In this document: positions 29,371 to 35,996 of the stretch, piece after piece
Layout: each line of letters starts with the position of its first letter
Position numbering within the stretch: position 1 is the first letter of the stretch
DNA from: CAZMCH01 sp964564735
Lineage (GTDB): Bacteria > Poribacteria > DTPJ01
Direction: 5' to 3'
NCBI GenBank assembly: GCA_964564735.1
Contig: CAZMCH010000039.1
Location: 1 to 35,996, forward strand
Length of the DNA: 35,996 nt
The notes under the pieces: generated by a model
Database searches by the model: none
What the model was told of the DNA's origin: nothing
The model's input: only the letters and a program-made list of their open reading frames with translations
Position numbers and translations under genes: made by a program

Positions 29371-30492
29371 TTATCTAAATGCTGTCGCAGGTTCTATACT
29401 GACAGCGCGCCTCATGGCAATAGTTGACCCCAAGATACAAAGTAGAATCGTTCCTAGTGCATGGATAATTGGCATCCACCATGGTAAGAAACTTGGTAAT
29501 CCTGAGTCTTTTGTAAAGAACAGAAACATCGAAAGCAATGTGAAACCTACAAAGATACCTATTATGGCGATATACATGGCTTGAAGAAAAACAATATAAA
29601 GAATATCAATCTTCCTTGCACCCAAAGCACGCAAAACAGCATAATCCCTTGTTTTGTTAAGCACGTTTGTATACATGGTCAACGAGATAACAACGACACC
29701 AACGATAGTAGCAATTATCGTGGTTAGACCAAAGCTACTTCCGATACCTGTATTTTGAAGATAGTATAATCTGGTTTGTTGTGATAGCTTTGGTGTTGAA
29801 ATAACTTCAGCTTTTGGAAGCATCTGCTGGAGTAGCGATCTAATTCCCTCAATATTGTTTCTATCCTTGACTTTAATCAGCACGTTACTGCACCTGTCTG
29901 TTGGCATATTGACAAGGTCTCTTGCCTTTTCAATATTTGTATAGAGTATAAATCCGCTAAAGCCTTGCATTCCTTGAGTTATGGCAGTAACCCTTGCCTT
30001 TTTATTATTTATTTCAAAAACATCACCAATCTTTGGAAAATCCAGCGTAGCCAGATCAAGTTTATCAACGGTAACTCCTTCGCCATCAAGCAATCCATCT
30101 ATTGAACCTTGATAAAACCTAGTGGGACCTCCGACTAGGTGAGGTCGTCTTGTGCCAAATATTTGAGCCGCTTGAAAATTCCCATTTTTCAGCTTTACCA
30201 ATCCTGCACCAATGACAACGGGTTCTGCCCATTCGATACCTTCCACACCCATAATCCGATTACGATAGCTCATTGGGATTGTTCCTGAAGCATTAAAATT
30301 ATTTGTATTTTGCGTTTTAATCCAGATGTCTGCCCCGCTGTTATCAACAAGAAATGACATATAACCAAGAAGCCCAAAAAATATGGCTAATTGCTGACCT
30401 ACAAGAAATATGATAGCAACAACCCCGGCTATTGAGCCTAGCGCTGTTGCTCTTTCGTGAAATAACATTTTGAAAGCCGCAGATTTACGCAT
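29371..30492 (-). CDS. FtsX-like ABC permease (DevC type)
   Basis: A four-span permease of 373 residues with DevC layout. There is one N-terminal span (about residues 18-45, GSIAGVVAIIFLVGQQLAIF), a periplasmic MacB_PCD-type domain of about 200 residues (GADIWIKTQN...), and three C-terminal spans from about residue 250 (TIIATIVGVVVISLTMYTNV, then LNKTRDYAVLRALGA). The K-T-R-D/E-x-A-V-L-R-A-L-G segment is the coupling-helix hallmark. Its first codons overlap the cobalamin-binding gene by 8 nt. In cyanobacteria DevBCA exports heterocyst glycolipids; here the cargo is unknown. Confidence 0.88.
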   Translation of the reverse strand: MRKSAAFKMLFHERATALGSIAGVVAIIFLVGQQLAIFFGLLGYMSFLVDNSGADIWIKTQNTNNFNASGTIPMSYRNRIMGVEGIEWAEPVVIGAGLVKLKNGNFQAAQIFGTRRPHLVGGPTRFYQGSIDGLLDGEGVTVDKLDLATLDFPKIGDVFEINNKKARVTAITQGMQGFSGFILYTNIEKARDLVNMPTDRCSNVLIKVKDRNNIEGIRSLLQQMLPKAEVISTPKLSQQTRLYYLQNTGIGSSFGLTTIIATIVGVVVISLTMYTNVLNKTRDYAVLRALGARKIDILYIVFLQAMYIAIIGIFVGFTLLSMFLFFTKDSGLPSFLPWWMPIIHALGTILLCILGSTIAMRRAVSIEPATAFR

Positions 30493-31576
30493 CAGATTCT
30501 ACCATTTTCTCAAGGATTATATGAAATTCCTCAAAAGATTTGGGCATGGCATCAGCAAGCTTGCCAACTAACTCTCTTGTCTGACGAAATCCACCGCCAC
30601 CGTACAGAATTTTAAGCGAAGGGAATCCATCTCTTAGTTTGTGAACAAGCGAATCAAAGGCAGGCAGATTTGATGTAATAGCTATGGAAAGGATTATGGC
30701 AAAAGGAGTATTCTGCTCAAGCATCCTGATTATCTCACCTTCCGGCGTGCTGTGTCCGATAAAATTTACTGACCACCCACGGTTGCCAAGATATAAGGAC
30801 AGCAGTTCCACACCGATCTCATGCTCTTCACCGGGAACACAACAAACGGCTATTTTCTGATCCCATTTTGCACCTGTATAATGAGACTTGAAAAAACCAT
30901 GGTATACAGACCTAAGATTCGCTGTTGCTAGATGCTCATCTGCAACGCTGATCTTATTTTCACTCCATAGTTTGCCTATCTCGACCAATGCAGGCATAAT
31001 GAGTTGGTTTATAGTTATCTCTTCGGATTTATGAATGTCATAAAATGATGTTATTATCTCCTCTGCTTTGACTTTATCATTAGCGAAGAGAAAATTAAGC
31101 AATCGGGATGTTTCTGAAGAGATCTGCACTTCATCGGCTTCGGACTCAAATAACTCATAGATATTTTTTGAAAGCCAGTTGAGCGGATTGATTAATTCAT
31201 TGACTTCCGGTGGCTTTATATAGCTAAACATGGAAATCATAAATGTCCTGAGCATTTTCGCAAAGTATCTCTCATATAAACCGCGACTGCGAATGTTTTG
31301 CGCATACCATAAAGCTTCATCCAAGAGATCATGCCAGATGCGAAATTGATATATAGCTAAAAGCATTTCTGCAAAATGGATATGAGCATCCATCAGAAAA
31401 TCAAGATTCTGTATAATATTTCTATTCTCAGCTCCAACCGCTTCAATCCTGAATTTTTCATTTACAGTGGCAACGATCTTGGGCATTGATTCACGAAATT
31501 GCTGGACAGCAGAATTGGATATTTGCCATTCGTTGCTTTCTTTTGCCAATTTTTCATGTAAGGTATCATTTTGCAT
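30485..31576 (-). CDS. Cobalamin-binding protein with CarH/LitR-type light-sensor signature
   Basis: A 363-residue protein. The C-terminal half (from about 165) is the helical cap plus Rossmann B12-binding pair. The cap carries W-x9-E-H (Trp204, Glu214, His215 in LWSENKISVADEHLAT), the exact spacing that marks CarH/LitR photoreceptors, and the B12 domain has E-x-H-x-x-G (PGEEHEIG, His252), SIAITSN and GGGGF. The N-terminal 160 residues are helical and show no MerR helix-turn-helix, so it cannot bind DNA the way CarH does. AerR-like antirepressors are the closest known plan. It starts 1 nt after the Rieske gene ends and overlaps the exporter permease. Light sensing is inferred; redox or cobalamin sensing, or a corrinoid methyl-carrier role, are alternatives. 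Confidence 0.82.
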   Translation of the reverse strand: MQNDTLHEKLAKESNEWQISNSAVQQFRESMPKIVATVNEKFRIEAVGAENRNIIQNLDFLMDAHIHFAEMLLAIYQFRIWHDLLDEALWYAQNIRSRGLYERYFAKMLRTFMISMFSYIKPPEVNELINPLNWLSKNIYELFESEADEVQISSETSRLLNFLFANDKVKAEEIITSFYDIHKSEEITINQLIMPALVEIGKLWSENKISVADEHLATANLRSVYHGFFKSHYTGAKWDQKIAVCCVPGEEHEIGVELLSLYLGNRGWSVNFIGHSTPEGEIIRMLEQNTPFAIILSIAITSNLPAFDSLVHKLRDGFPSLKILYGGGGFRQTRELVGKLADAMPKSFEEFHIILEKMVESDA

Positions 31577-31577
31577 T

Positions 31578-33149
31578 TTAGCGATTACTCAATAGTTTAG
31601 CCATATCAACAGAGCCTTTTCGCAGTTGATCAGGTGTTGGCATATCATTTTCCTGCATTAATTGCGCGCAAGCAAGCATCTGCATTGTATTGCCCACAAG
31701 CGCAACTGCGGAAACCTTGTCATTCTTAACATAATAGGCGATAAAATCTTTTTTCTCTGGTGAACCTTGAAAGATGATTTCATCCCATCCTTTTGTATGA
31801 CCAATATATTTTAGGTTAGCACCGACCTGATTACTCCAGAAAAATGGAATGCTCTTGTATTCAGCAGGTTTTCCTGCCATATTGCTTCCAGCAATTATAC
31901 CATGCTGTAATGCAAGTCGCCAATGCTCTATCCTGATTTCTTCACCTGTGAACCACCAGTTAAATGATGCAATATCCCCTGCGGCATAAATATCATCAGA
32001 AACTTGGAAATGTTTGTCAACTGATACACTACCATCGGGATTCAGTTCAATCCCTTTAAGGAATTTGGTAGCTGGCTGAACACCAACACCCAATATAACA
32101 AAATCTACTGGAATCTTCTCTCCATTGTCAAAAACCACCTGTTGAACGACTCCGTTTCCTTCAAAAGCTTTCACTGTGTTACCAAGCCTAAATTGATTGC
32201 CTTTTTCTTCATGTAGGTTTTTATACATATTGCCTATTTCATTTCCAAGAAGTTTTTCAAATGGCACTAACTCAGGGGCAACTATGGTTATAGAAACGCC
32301 TCTATCTGCTAAGTTTGCTGAGCTTTCCAAGCCGATGAAGCTTGCACCTATAACAACCGCTTTTGTTCCTTTTTTTGCCGCTAATTTTATCTTATCTGCA
32401 TCAACAAATGACCTAAGTGTAAATATATTTCCTAAATTGCTACCTTCAACATTTAATTTACGTGGAACGCTACCCATAGCAAGTAATAGCTTATCATATT
32501 TCATTGATGAATTATCAGCAAAAGTGATGGATTTCGCTGATTTATCAACTTCTGTAACTTCCATTTCAGTCAATATTTCCACGCCATATTCATCATAGAA
32601 ATCTTTTGAGCGATCAAAATACAGCTTTGCATCATCACTTTTTAGATAGCCTTTACTCAAAGCAGTTCTGTCATAGGGAGGAAGGCTCTCACGAGTTATC
32701 ATTACAATACGTCCTTGGTAGCCATTATGCCTTAATGACTCAACTGCTGAACTCCCCGCTCCGCCACCACCTACGACAATATAGGTTCTTTTATCATTTT
32801 TATCGGGCTTGATTATTTTTGGCGGAATCTGCTGTTTAGTCCCATCTGGTATTTCTACAATAACGTCATCTCCACTTATCTTAACCTCAAATTTAGGGAG
32901 ATCGTCAATCGCAGGAGGCTCTTGGCGTTCACCTGTCAGCATATTGAAACATGCCTGATGCCAAGGACATCTGATTGTATGACCATGCAATAGCCCTTCT
33001 GCAAGAGGGGCGCCTGCATGACTGCACTTTCCCCCTATTGCATAATATTTTCCCTCTGTTTTGATTAGCACCAGGGTTAATTCACCGATTACAATTTCCT
33101 TCATCTCGCCATCTTTTAAATCATCAACTTTTGCAATAGCTTTTTCCAT
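31578..33149 (-). CDS. Rieske-FAD pyridine nucleotide-disulphide oxidoreductase (AIFL-like)
   Basis: A 523-residue fusion. Residues 1-105 are a Rieske [2Fe-2S] domain with C-x-H-x16-C-x2-H ligands (Cys42, His44, Cys61, His64). Residues 120-450 are an FAD/NAD(P)H reductase with TYIVVGGGGAGSSAVESLR for FAD, AVVIGASFIGLESSANLADR for NAD(P)H, and DIYAAGDIASF. A C-terminal reductase domain follows. The order matches AIFM3/AIFL-type proteins and ferredoxin reductases of oxygenase systems, so it moves electrons from NAD(P)H to an unknown acceptor. GAAGGAGAG precedes the ATG, and folE ends 15 nt upstream. In this operon it could serve flavin/photolyase redox, but that is speculation. Confidence 0.92.
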   Translation of the reverse strand: MEKAIAKVDDLKDGEMKEIVIGELTLVLIKTEGKYYAIGGKCSHAGAPLAEGLLHGHTIRCPWHQACFNMLTGERQEPPAIDDLPKFEVKISGDDVIVEIPDGTKQQIPPKIIKPDKNDKRTYIVVGGGGAGSSAVESLRHNGYQGRIVMITRESLPPYDRTALSKGYLKSDDAKLYFDRSKDFYDEYGVEILTEMEVTEVDKSAKSITFADNSSMKYDKLLLAMGSVPRKLNVEGSNLGNIFTLRSFVDADKIKLAAKKGTKAVVIGASFIGLESSANLADRGVSITIVAPELVPFEKLLGNEIGNMYKNLHEEKGNQFRLGNTVKAFEGNGVVQQVVFDNGEKIPVDFVILGVGVQPATKFLKGIELNPDGSVSVDKHFQVSDDIYAAGDIASFNWWFTGEEIRIEHWRLALQHGIIAGSNMAGKPAEYKSIPFFWSNQVGANLKYIGHTKGWDEIIFQGSPEKKDFIAYYVKNDKVSAVALVGNTMQMLACAQLMQENDMPTPDQLRKGSVDMAKLLSNR

Positions 33150-33164
33150 TATTTTACTCTCCTT

Positions 33165-33728
33165 CTATGATGTTTTTCCAATTAGCTTTAAGAACTCTTC
33201 CCTTGTTGCTTTGCTATCATGGAAACTGCCAAGTACCGATGAGGTTGTCATAGTGGAATTCTGCTTTTCAACCCCTCTCATCATCATACAAAGATGCTTA
33301 CATTCCATAACGACTCCAACGCCTTCCGCGTTTGTTGCCTTCATTATTTCGCTTGCTATCTGTGCGGTCATTCTTTCTTGTATCTGAAGCCTGCGCGCAT
33401 ATAGATCAGTGATTCTGGCAAGTTTACTTACGCCAAGAACCTTATCTTTTGCGATATAGCCAATATGAATACGCCCAAAAAATGGGAGCATATGATGTTC
33501 ACATAAGCTATAAACCTCAATATCTCTTACAATAATCATATTGTTGCTTGCAGATTCAAAGACCGCATTATTAATGATTGTATCAATGTTTTCCCTGTAT
33601 CCCTTTGTTAAAAAAGCATAGGCGTTTGCAACTCTACTTGGTGTTTTTAGTAATCCCTCTCGGTCAGGGTCTTCACCTATTTCAATCAATAACTCACGAA
33701 TTAGTTTTTCGACTTTTTCATGGTTCAT
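33165..33728 (-). CDS. folE: GTP cyclohydrolase I
   Basis: Opens GTP to 7,8-dihydroneopterin triphosphate, the first step of folate and pterin synthesis. The 187-residue protein has zinc ligands Cys76, His79 and Cys147, with the same 71-residue spacing as the E. coli enzyme, in YSLCEHHMLPFFGRIHIGYI and MECKHLCMMMRGVEKQNS. VLGVSKLARITDLYARRLQIQER is the substrate-pocket segment. The start overlaps folK by 11 nt. It is encoded between folK and the Rieske reductase in the photolyase block; folate supply for a methenyltetrahydrofolate antenna is one possible link. folE is also a recurrent member of B12-photoreceptor (LitR) regulons. Confidence 0.95.
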   Translation of the reverse strand: MNHEKVEKLIRELLIEIGEDPDREGLLKTPSRVANAYAFLTKGYRENIDTIINNAVFESASNNMIIVRDIEVYSLCEHHMLPFFGRIHIGYIAKDKVLGVSKLARITDLYARRLQIQERMTAQIASEIMKATNAEGVGVVMECKHLCMMMRGVEKQNSTMTTSSVLGSFHDSKATREEFLKLIGKTS

Positions 33729-34248
33729 TTGCTACTCCTTTCTTTAATATTTCTGTCAATTCAAAGACAGGCTTCATGTTTGATTCTATCCTAATTATAT
33801 CAAGTGATGAAAGCATTTCTTTTGTATCAGGCAATATTAATGATGGGGATAATTCTAACAAAGGGATCGCAATAAAAGGACGTTTCTTAATATCTTTGTC
33901 GGGAATTACAAGATCACGCTCATCAATAACCATATCGCCATATATTGTTATATCAAGATCAATTGTTCTATCTGCATATTTATCATCTGAACGTATGCGT
34001 CCAAGATCGGATTCAATCTTTCTTAGAATATCAAACTTTAATTTTCTTGGATGTATATCCGTTTGTATATGAAAAACGCCATTAACAAAATCAGCCTGAT
34101 TGGGTTTATCAATTGCTTTTGTTTGATAAAATGTAGAAACAGCAACCACGTTAACATATTGCTTTAATTTATCTAATGCCATGATTATGTTTTTGTTCGG
34201 CTTGATATTTGATCCTACGGATACAAATACATCAATTAGCTTTGTCAT
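33718..34248 (-). CDS. folK: HPPK (6-hydroxymethyl-dihydropterin pyrophosphokinase)
   Basis: Transfers pyrophosphate from ATP to 6-hydroxymethyl-7,8-dihydropterin in folate synthesis. The 176-residue protein shows VFVSVGSNIKPNKNI at the start, STFYQTKAID, FVNGVFHIQTD, and the catalytic RTIDLDITIYG with the paired Asp residues that bind magnesium. The ATG overlaps the stop of a tiny upstream frame (TAATG) and follows GAAAGAGAG. No folB or folP is nearby. It overlaps folE by 11 nt at its 3' end, so the two are coupled. Confidence 0.92.
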   Translation of the reverse strand: MTKLIDVFVSVGSNIKPNKNIIMALDKLKQYVNVVAVSTFYQTKAIDKPNQADFVNGVFHIQTDIHPRKLKFDILRKIESDLGRIRSDDKYADRTIDLDITIYGDMVIDERDLVIPDKDIKKRPFIAIPLLELSPSLILPDTKEMLSSLDIIRIESNMKPVFELTEILKKGVANEP

Positions 34249-34307
34249 TAATACTTTTGCTCTCTTTCGATCTCAATAGCGATACTTTGGGCAAATTTCA
34301 ATGCCAT
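34248..34307 (-). CDS. Tiny frame between photolyase and folK, doubtful
   Basis: A 19-codon frame (MALKFAQSIAIEIEREQKY) fills the 71-nt gap between the photolyase stop and folK, and its TAA overlaps the folK ATG. It has no ribosome site. It may help couple folK translation, be the worn end of a longer folate gene, or be chance. I do not recognise it. Confidence 0.15.
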   Translation of the reverse strand: MALKFAQSIAIEIEREQKY

Positions 34308-34319
34308 ATCAAATCTGAT

Positions 34320-35666
34320 TCAGCTTTTCCACTTGTTTATGTATTCATCAACATCAAATTTTGATCTGCACCCATTATAACTCATATACCTGATTTTCCC
34401 AAATACTGATCTTTCAGACCAGGCACGATCATGAACTCCGCCTATACTCCATGCGATACCAACATAGCCGTTTGGGTCTCTGCCATCAAGCTCATATTTA
34501 TCATTTAGATAAATAGCTAAATCTAAGGCTTCTTCCGGACTTTTAGTCCATTCCAATATCTTTTTAGCCCAATACATTCGCATATAACCATGCATTTTAC
34601 CATATTTAACTATCTGTAATTGAGAGATATTCCACAAATTATCATGTGTTTGTGCATTCTCAAATTGGGACATTGAATATAGGTATTCTCGTTTGTCGTT
34701 CCGATGCTGATTTAAAGTATCTTTTGCCCATTTTGGAAAACCGTCAAAAGAGTCATAGAAATCATTATAATAGCAAAAGTTATCGGAAAGCTCCCGTCTT
34801 ACAATGAGTTCTTCCAAGAACGCTTCACATGATTCTTTCTTTTTATCACTCCTTAGGATTTCCAAAGCTATTCTTTGTGCAGATATTTGACCAAAATGTA
34901 TATAAGGTGATAGGTTTGATTGACCATCTTTTGTGGGATCATTTCTTTGTAAGTCATAATCATTCAGTTTATTGTCAATAAAGTAATCCAGAGCCTTATG
35001 CGCTTCATTTTCTCCGGGCTTAATCCATGTTAATTTAGAGACTGATCTGTCTATGTTAAGAGTTTTTATCTCTTTTCCCCAGTCAACAGATGACGTTGCT
35101 TTATTCCATTTATAAGGATGTCGCTTTACATCGGGAAAATTGTCGAGAAACTCAGATAAAAGGGCGTTAATCTTACGTCTGAATGTATAAGCGCTGTATT
35201 CCTGTTTGTGAGATGCAAGCCAACATGGAACTATATTATGCGTATCTATTTCATAAATTGGCACTGAAACAACTTTTTCTATTTTTGCCTTCCATTTTCT
35301 ATTGATTCGAAGTGGAGAAAAATCCATAACTACTGCGCCAATTTTATATCTATGTATAAACTCCTGAATGGATATTTCAGGTTCACCAATTAGAACAAAA
35401 AATGGGATATTGATCTCAGCAAGCTTTTGCTCAATTTCGATCAAGCCATCTATCATAAAATCATATTGACGAATAGTTGCACCCAAGTAATTTGGCACAA
35501 GGCAAAAAACGACTACCAATGGTTGTTTATGATCAATAGCAAGTTCTTGAGCATATAACAATGCCCAATTATCCTGAATCCTTTGATCTCTGCTCATCCA
35601 GTAGATAATCGGACCATTATTAATTGATGCTTTATTCAGTTGTCGAATGCGTTTTATGTTTAGCAT
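34320..35666 (-). CDS. phr: Class II CPD photolyase
   Basis: Repairs UV-induced cyclobutane pyrimidine dimers using blue light and reduced FAD. The 448-residue protein has the N-terminal antenna (Rossmann-like) domain with IIYWMSRDQRIQDNWALLYA, and the C-terminal FAD domain with the class II hallmarks LSPYIHFGQISAQRIALE, FLEELIVRRELSDNFCYYN, FPKWAKDTLNQHRNDKREYL, QTHDNLWNISQLQIV and GKMHGYMRMYWAKKILEW. Length fits the class. The antenna pigment cannot be read from sequence. The ATG at 35666 lacks a strong ribosome site; an in-frame Met at residue 24 is less likely because it would cut the first strand. It heads the leftward operon with folK, folE, the Rieske reductase and the B12 protein. Confidence 0.95.
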   Translation of the reverse strand: MLNIKRIRQLNKASINNGPIIYWMSRDQRIQDNWALLYAQELAIDHKQPLVVVFCLVPNYLGATIRQYDFMIDGLIEIEQKLAEINIPFFVLIGEPEISIQEFIHRYKIGAVVMDFSPLRINRKWKAKIEKVVSVPIYEIDTHNIVPCWLASHKQEYSAYTFRRKINALLSEFLDNFPDVKRHPYKWNKATSSVDWGKEIKTLNIDRSVSKLTWIKPGENEAHKALDYFIDNKLNDYDLQRNDPTKDGQSNLSPYIHFGQISAQRIALEILRSDKKKESCEAFLEELIVRRELSDNFCYYNDFYDSFDGFPKWAKDTLNQHRNDKREYLYSMSQFENAQTHDNLWNISQLQIVKYGKMHGYMRMYWAKKILEWTKSPEEALDLAIYLNDKYELDGRDPNGYVGIAWSIGGVHDRAWSERSVFGKIRYMSYNGCRSKFDVDEYINKWKS

Positions 35667-35996
35667 AGAACATTCTACTGACTATTAAGTTCCATTGGTT
35701 CTATATGAAGTGTTGCTATAAATAAATTGAACTACCAATAGATATTTATTATGTCCTGTAATTCTAATTATAAGTCCTAATCCATTCCATTTCAAGATTA
35801 CAGGATTATGGGCATAGGCCATTACTGTAAAAAGCAATAAAACCGAGATACCAATATCATAATCAGTATAACCCAATCCAAGAAAAAATCAATATTTGAT
35901 TGGAAGTATAAAATGAAAAGATGTATGATTGGAAATATGCTAATAGCAATTAGTTTATAAAAATGCACATAGAAATCTTAACCTAAATATTCATTT
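35667..35996. other. Upstream region of the photolyase operon
   Basis: AT-rich, with no supported gene. The promoter of the leftward photolyase block should lie here. Candidate AT-rich -10-like boxes occur around 35715-35735, but none has a good -35 partner, and I see no TGTACA-type operator of the kind bound by LitR/CarH regulators. The region is cut by the window edge. Confidence 0.4.

Noticed and set aside
35685..35876. 63-codon minus-strand frame upstream of the photolyase gene
   Set aside because: It starts with TTG, has no ribosome site, and its composition reads like translated AT-rich non-coding DNA; no family resemblance.
1..35996. CRISPR array, prophage, transposase or rRNA genes
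   Set aside because: No regularly spaced direct repeats, integrase/transposase or phage structural genes, or rRNA sequence were seen anywhere in the window.

Overview
The window is AT-rich bacterial chromosome from an organism I cannot name with confidence. The envelope genes suggest a Gram-negative-type cell: a periplasmic-adaptor exporter, a Tat-type lipoprotein and an extracytoplasmic lectin-fold protein. The mixture of an archaeal-type dehydroquinate synthase (DHQS II), a divergent GH32-like enzyme, a Gfo/Idh oxidoreductase, a DUF2283 protein and a MazEF-type pair fits uncultivated phyla such as Poribacteria or Planctomycetes-like lineages. That placement is a guess from gene content. TTG starts preceded by strong Shine-Dalgarno (SD) sites recur (argB, argD, an ABC exporter).

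Layout. (1) 325-2465, minus strand: citramalate synthase (isoleucine) behind a GNAT acetyltransferase. They are preceded by a strong promoter, a long structured leader and a perfect intrinsic terminator, so this is an apparent attenuator or an independent ncRNA. (2) 3267-5375, plus strand: compact purE-tsaC-rpiB-dCMP deaminase operon. (3) 5573-10374: arginine genes argJ, argB, argD, interrupted twice by small genes (DUF2283 with a truncated partner; two unknown small genes plus a MazEF-like pair). (4) 10392-16271: Gfo/Idh oxidoreductase, GT4 glycosyltransferase, two tiny single-membrane-segment proteins too short for usual gene callers, and a 954-residue glycosidase-like protein. (5) 16381-19152, minus: polyamine ABC importer potB-potC-potD with no ATPase gene. 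(6) 19618-23468, plus: DHQS II, a secreted lectin-fold protein and an ABC exporter. (7) 23607-25143, minus: aldo/keto reductase and GNAT. (8) 25248-27124: tRNA-Arg(CCG), a remnant of a lost GH32 paralogue, the intact GH32-like gene and a LamG remnant. (9) 27563-35666, minus: a tightly packed run of class II photolyase, folK, folE, Rieske/FAD oxidoreductase, a cobalamin-binding protein with the CarH/LitR light-sensor signature but no DNA-binding domain, a DevCAB-like exporter and a flavin split-barrel protein.

The most interesting region is (9). Photolyase, folate genes and a B12 photoreceptor-like protein together look like a light/UV response operon, here fused to an exporter. Next are the cimA leader RNA and the GH32 remnant beside the tRNA, whose substitution pattern shows that a long-lived functional paralogue was lost.
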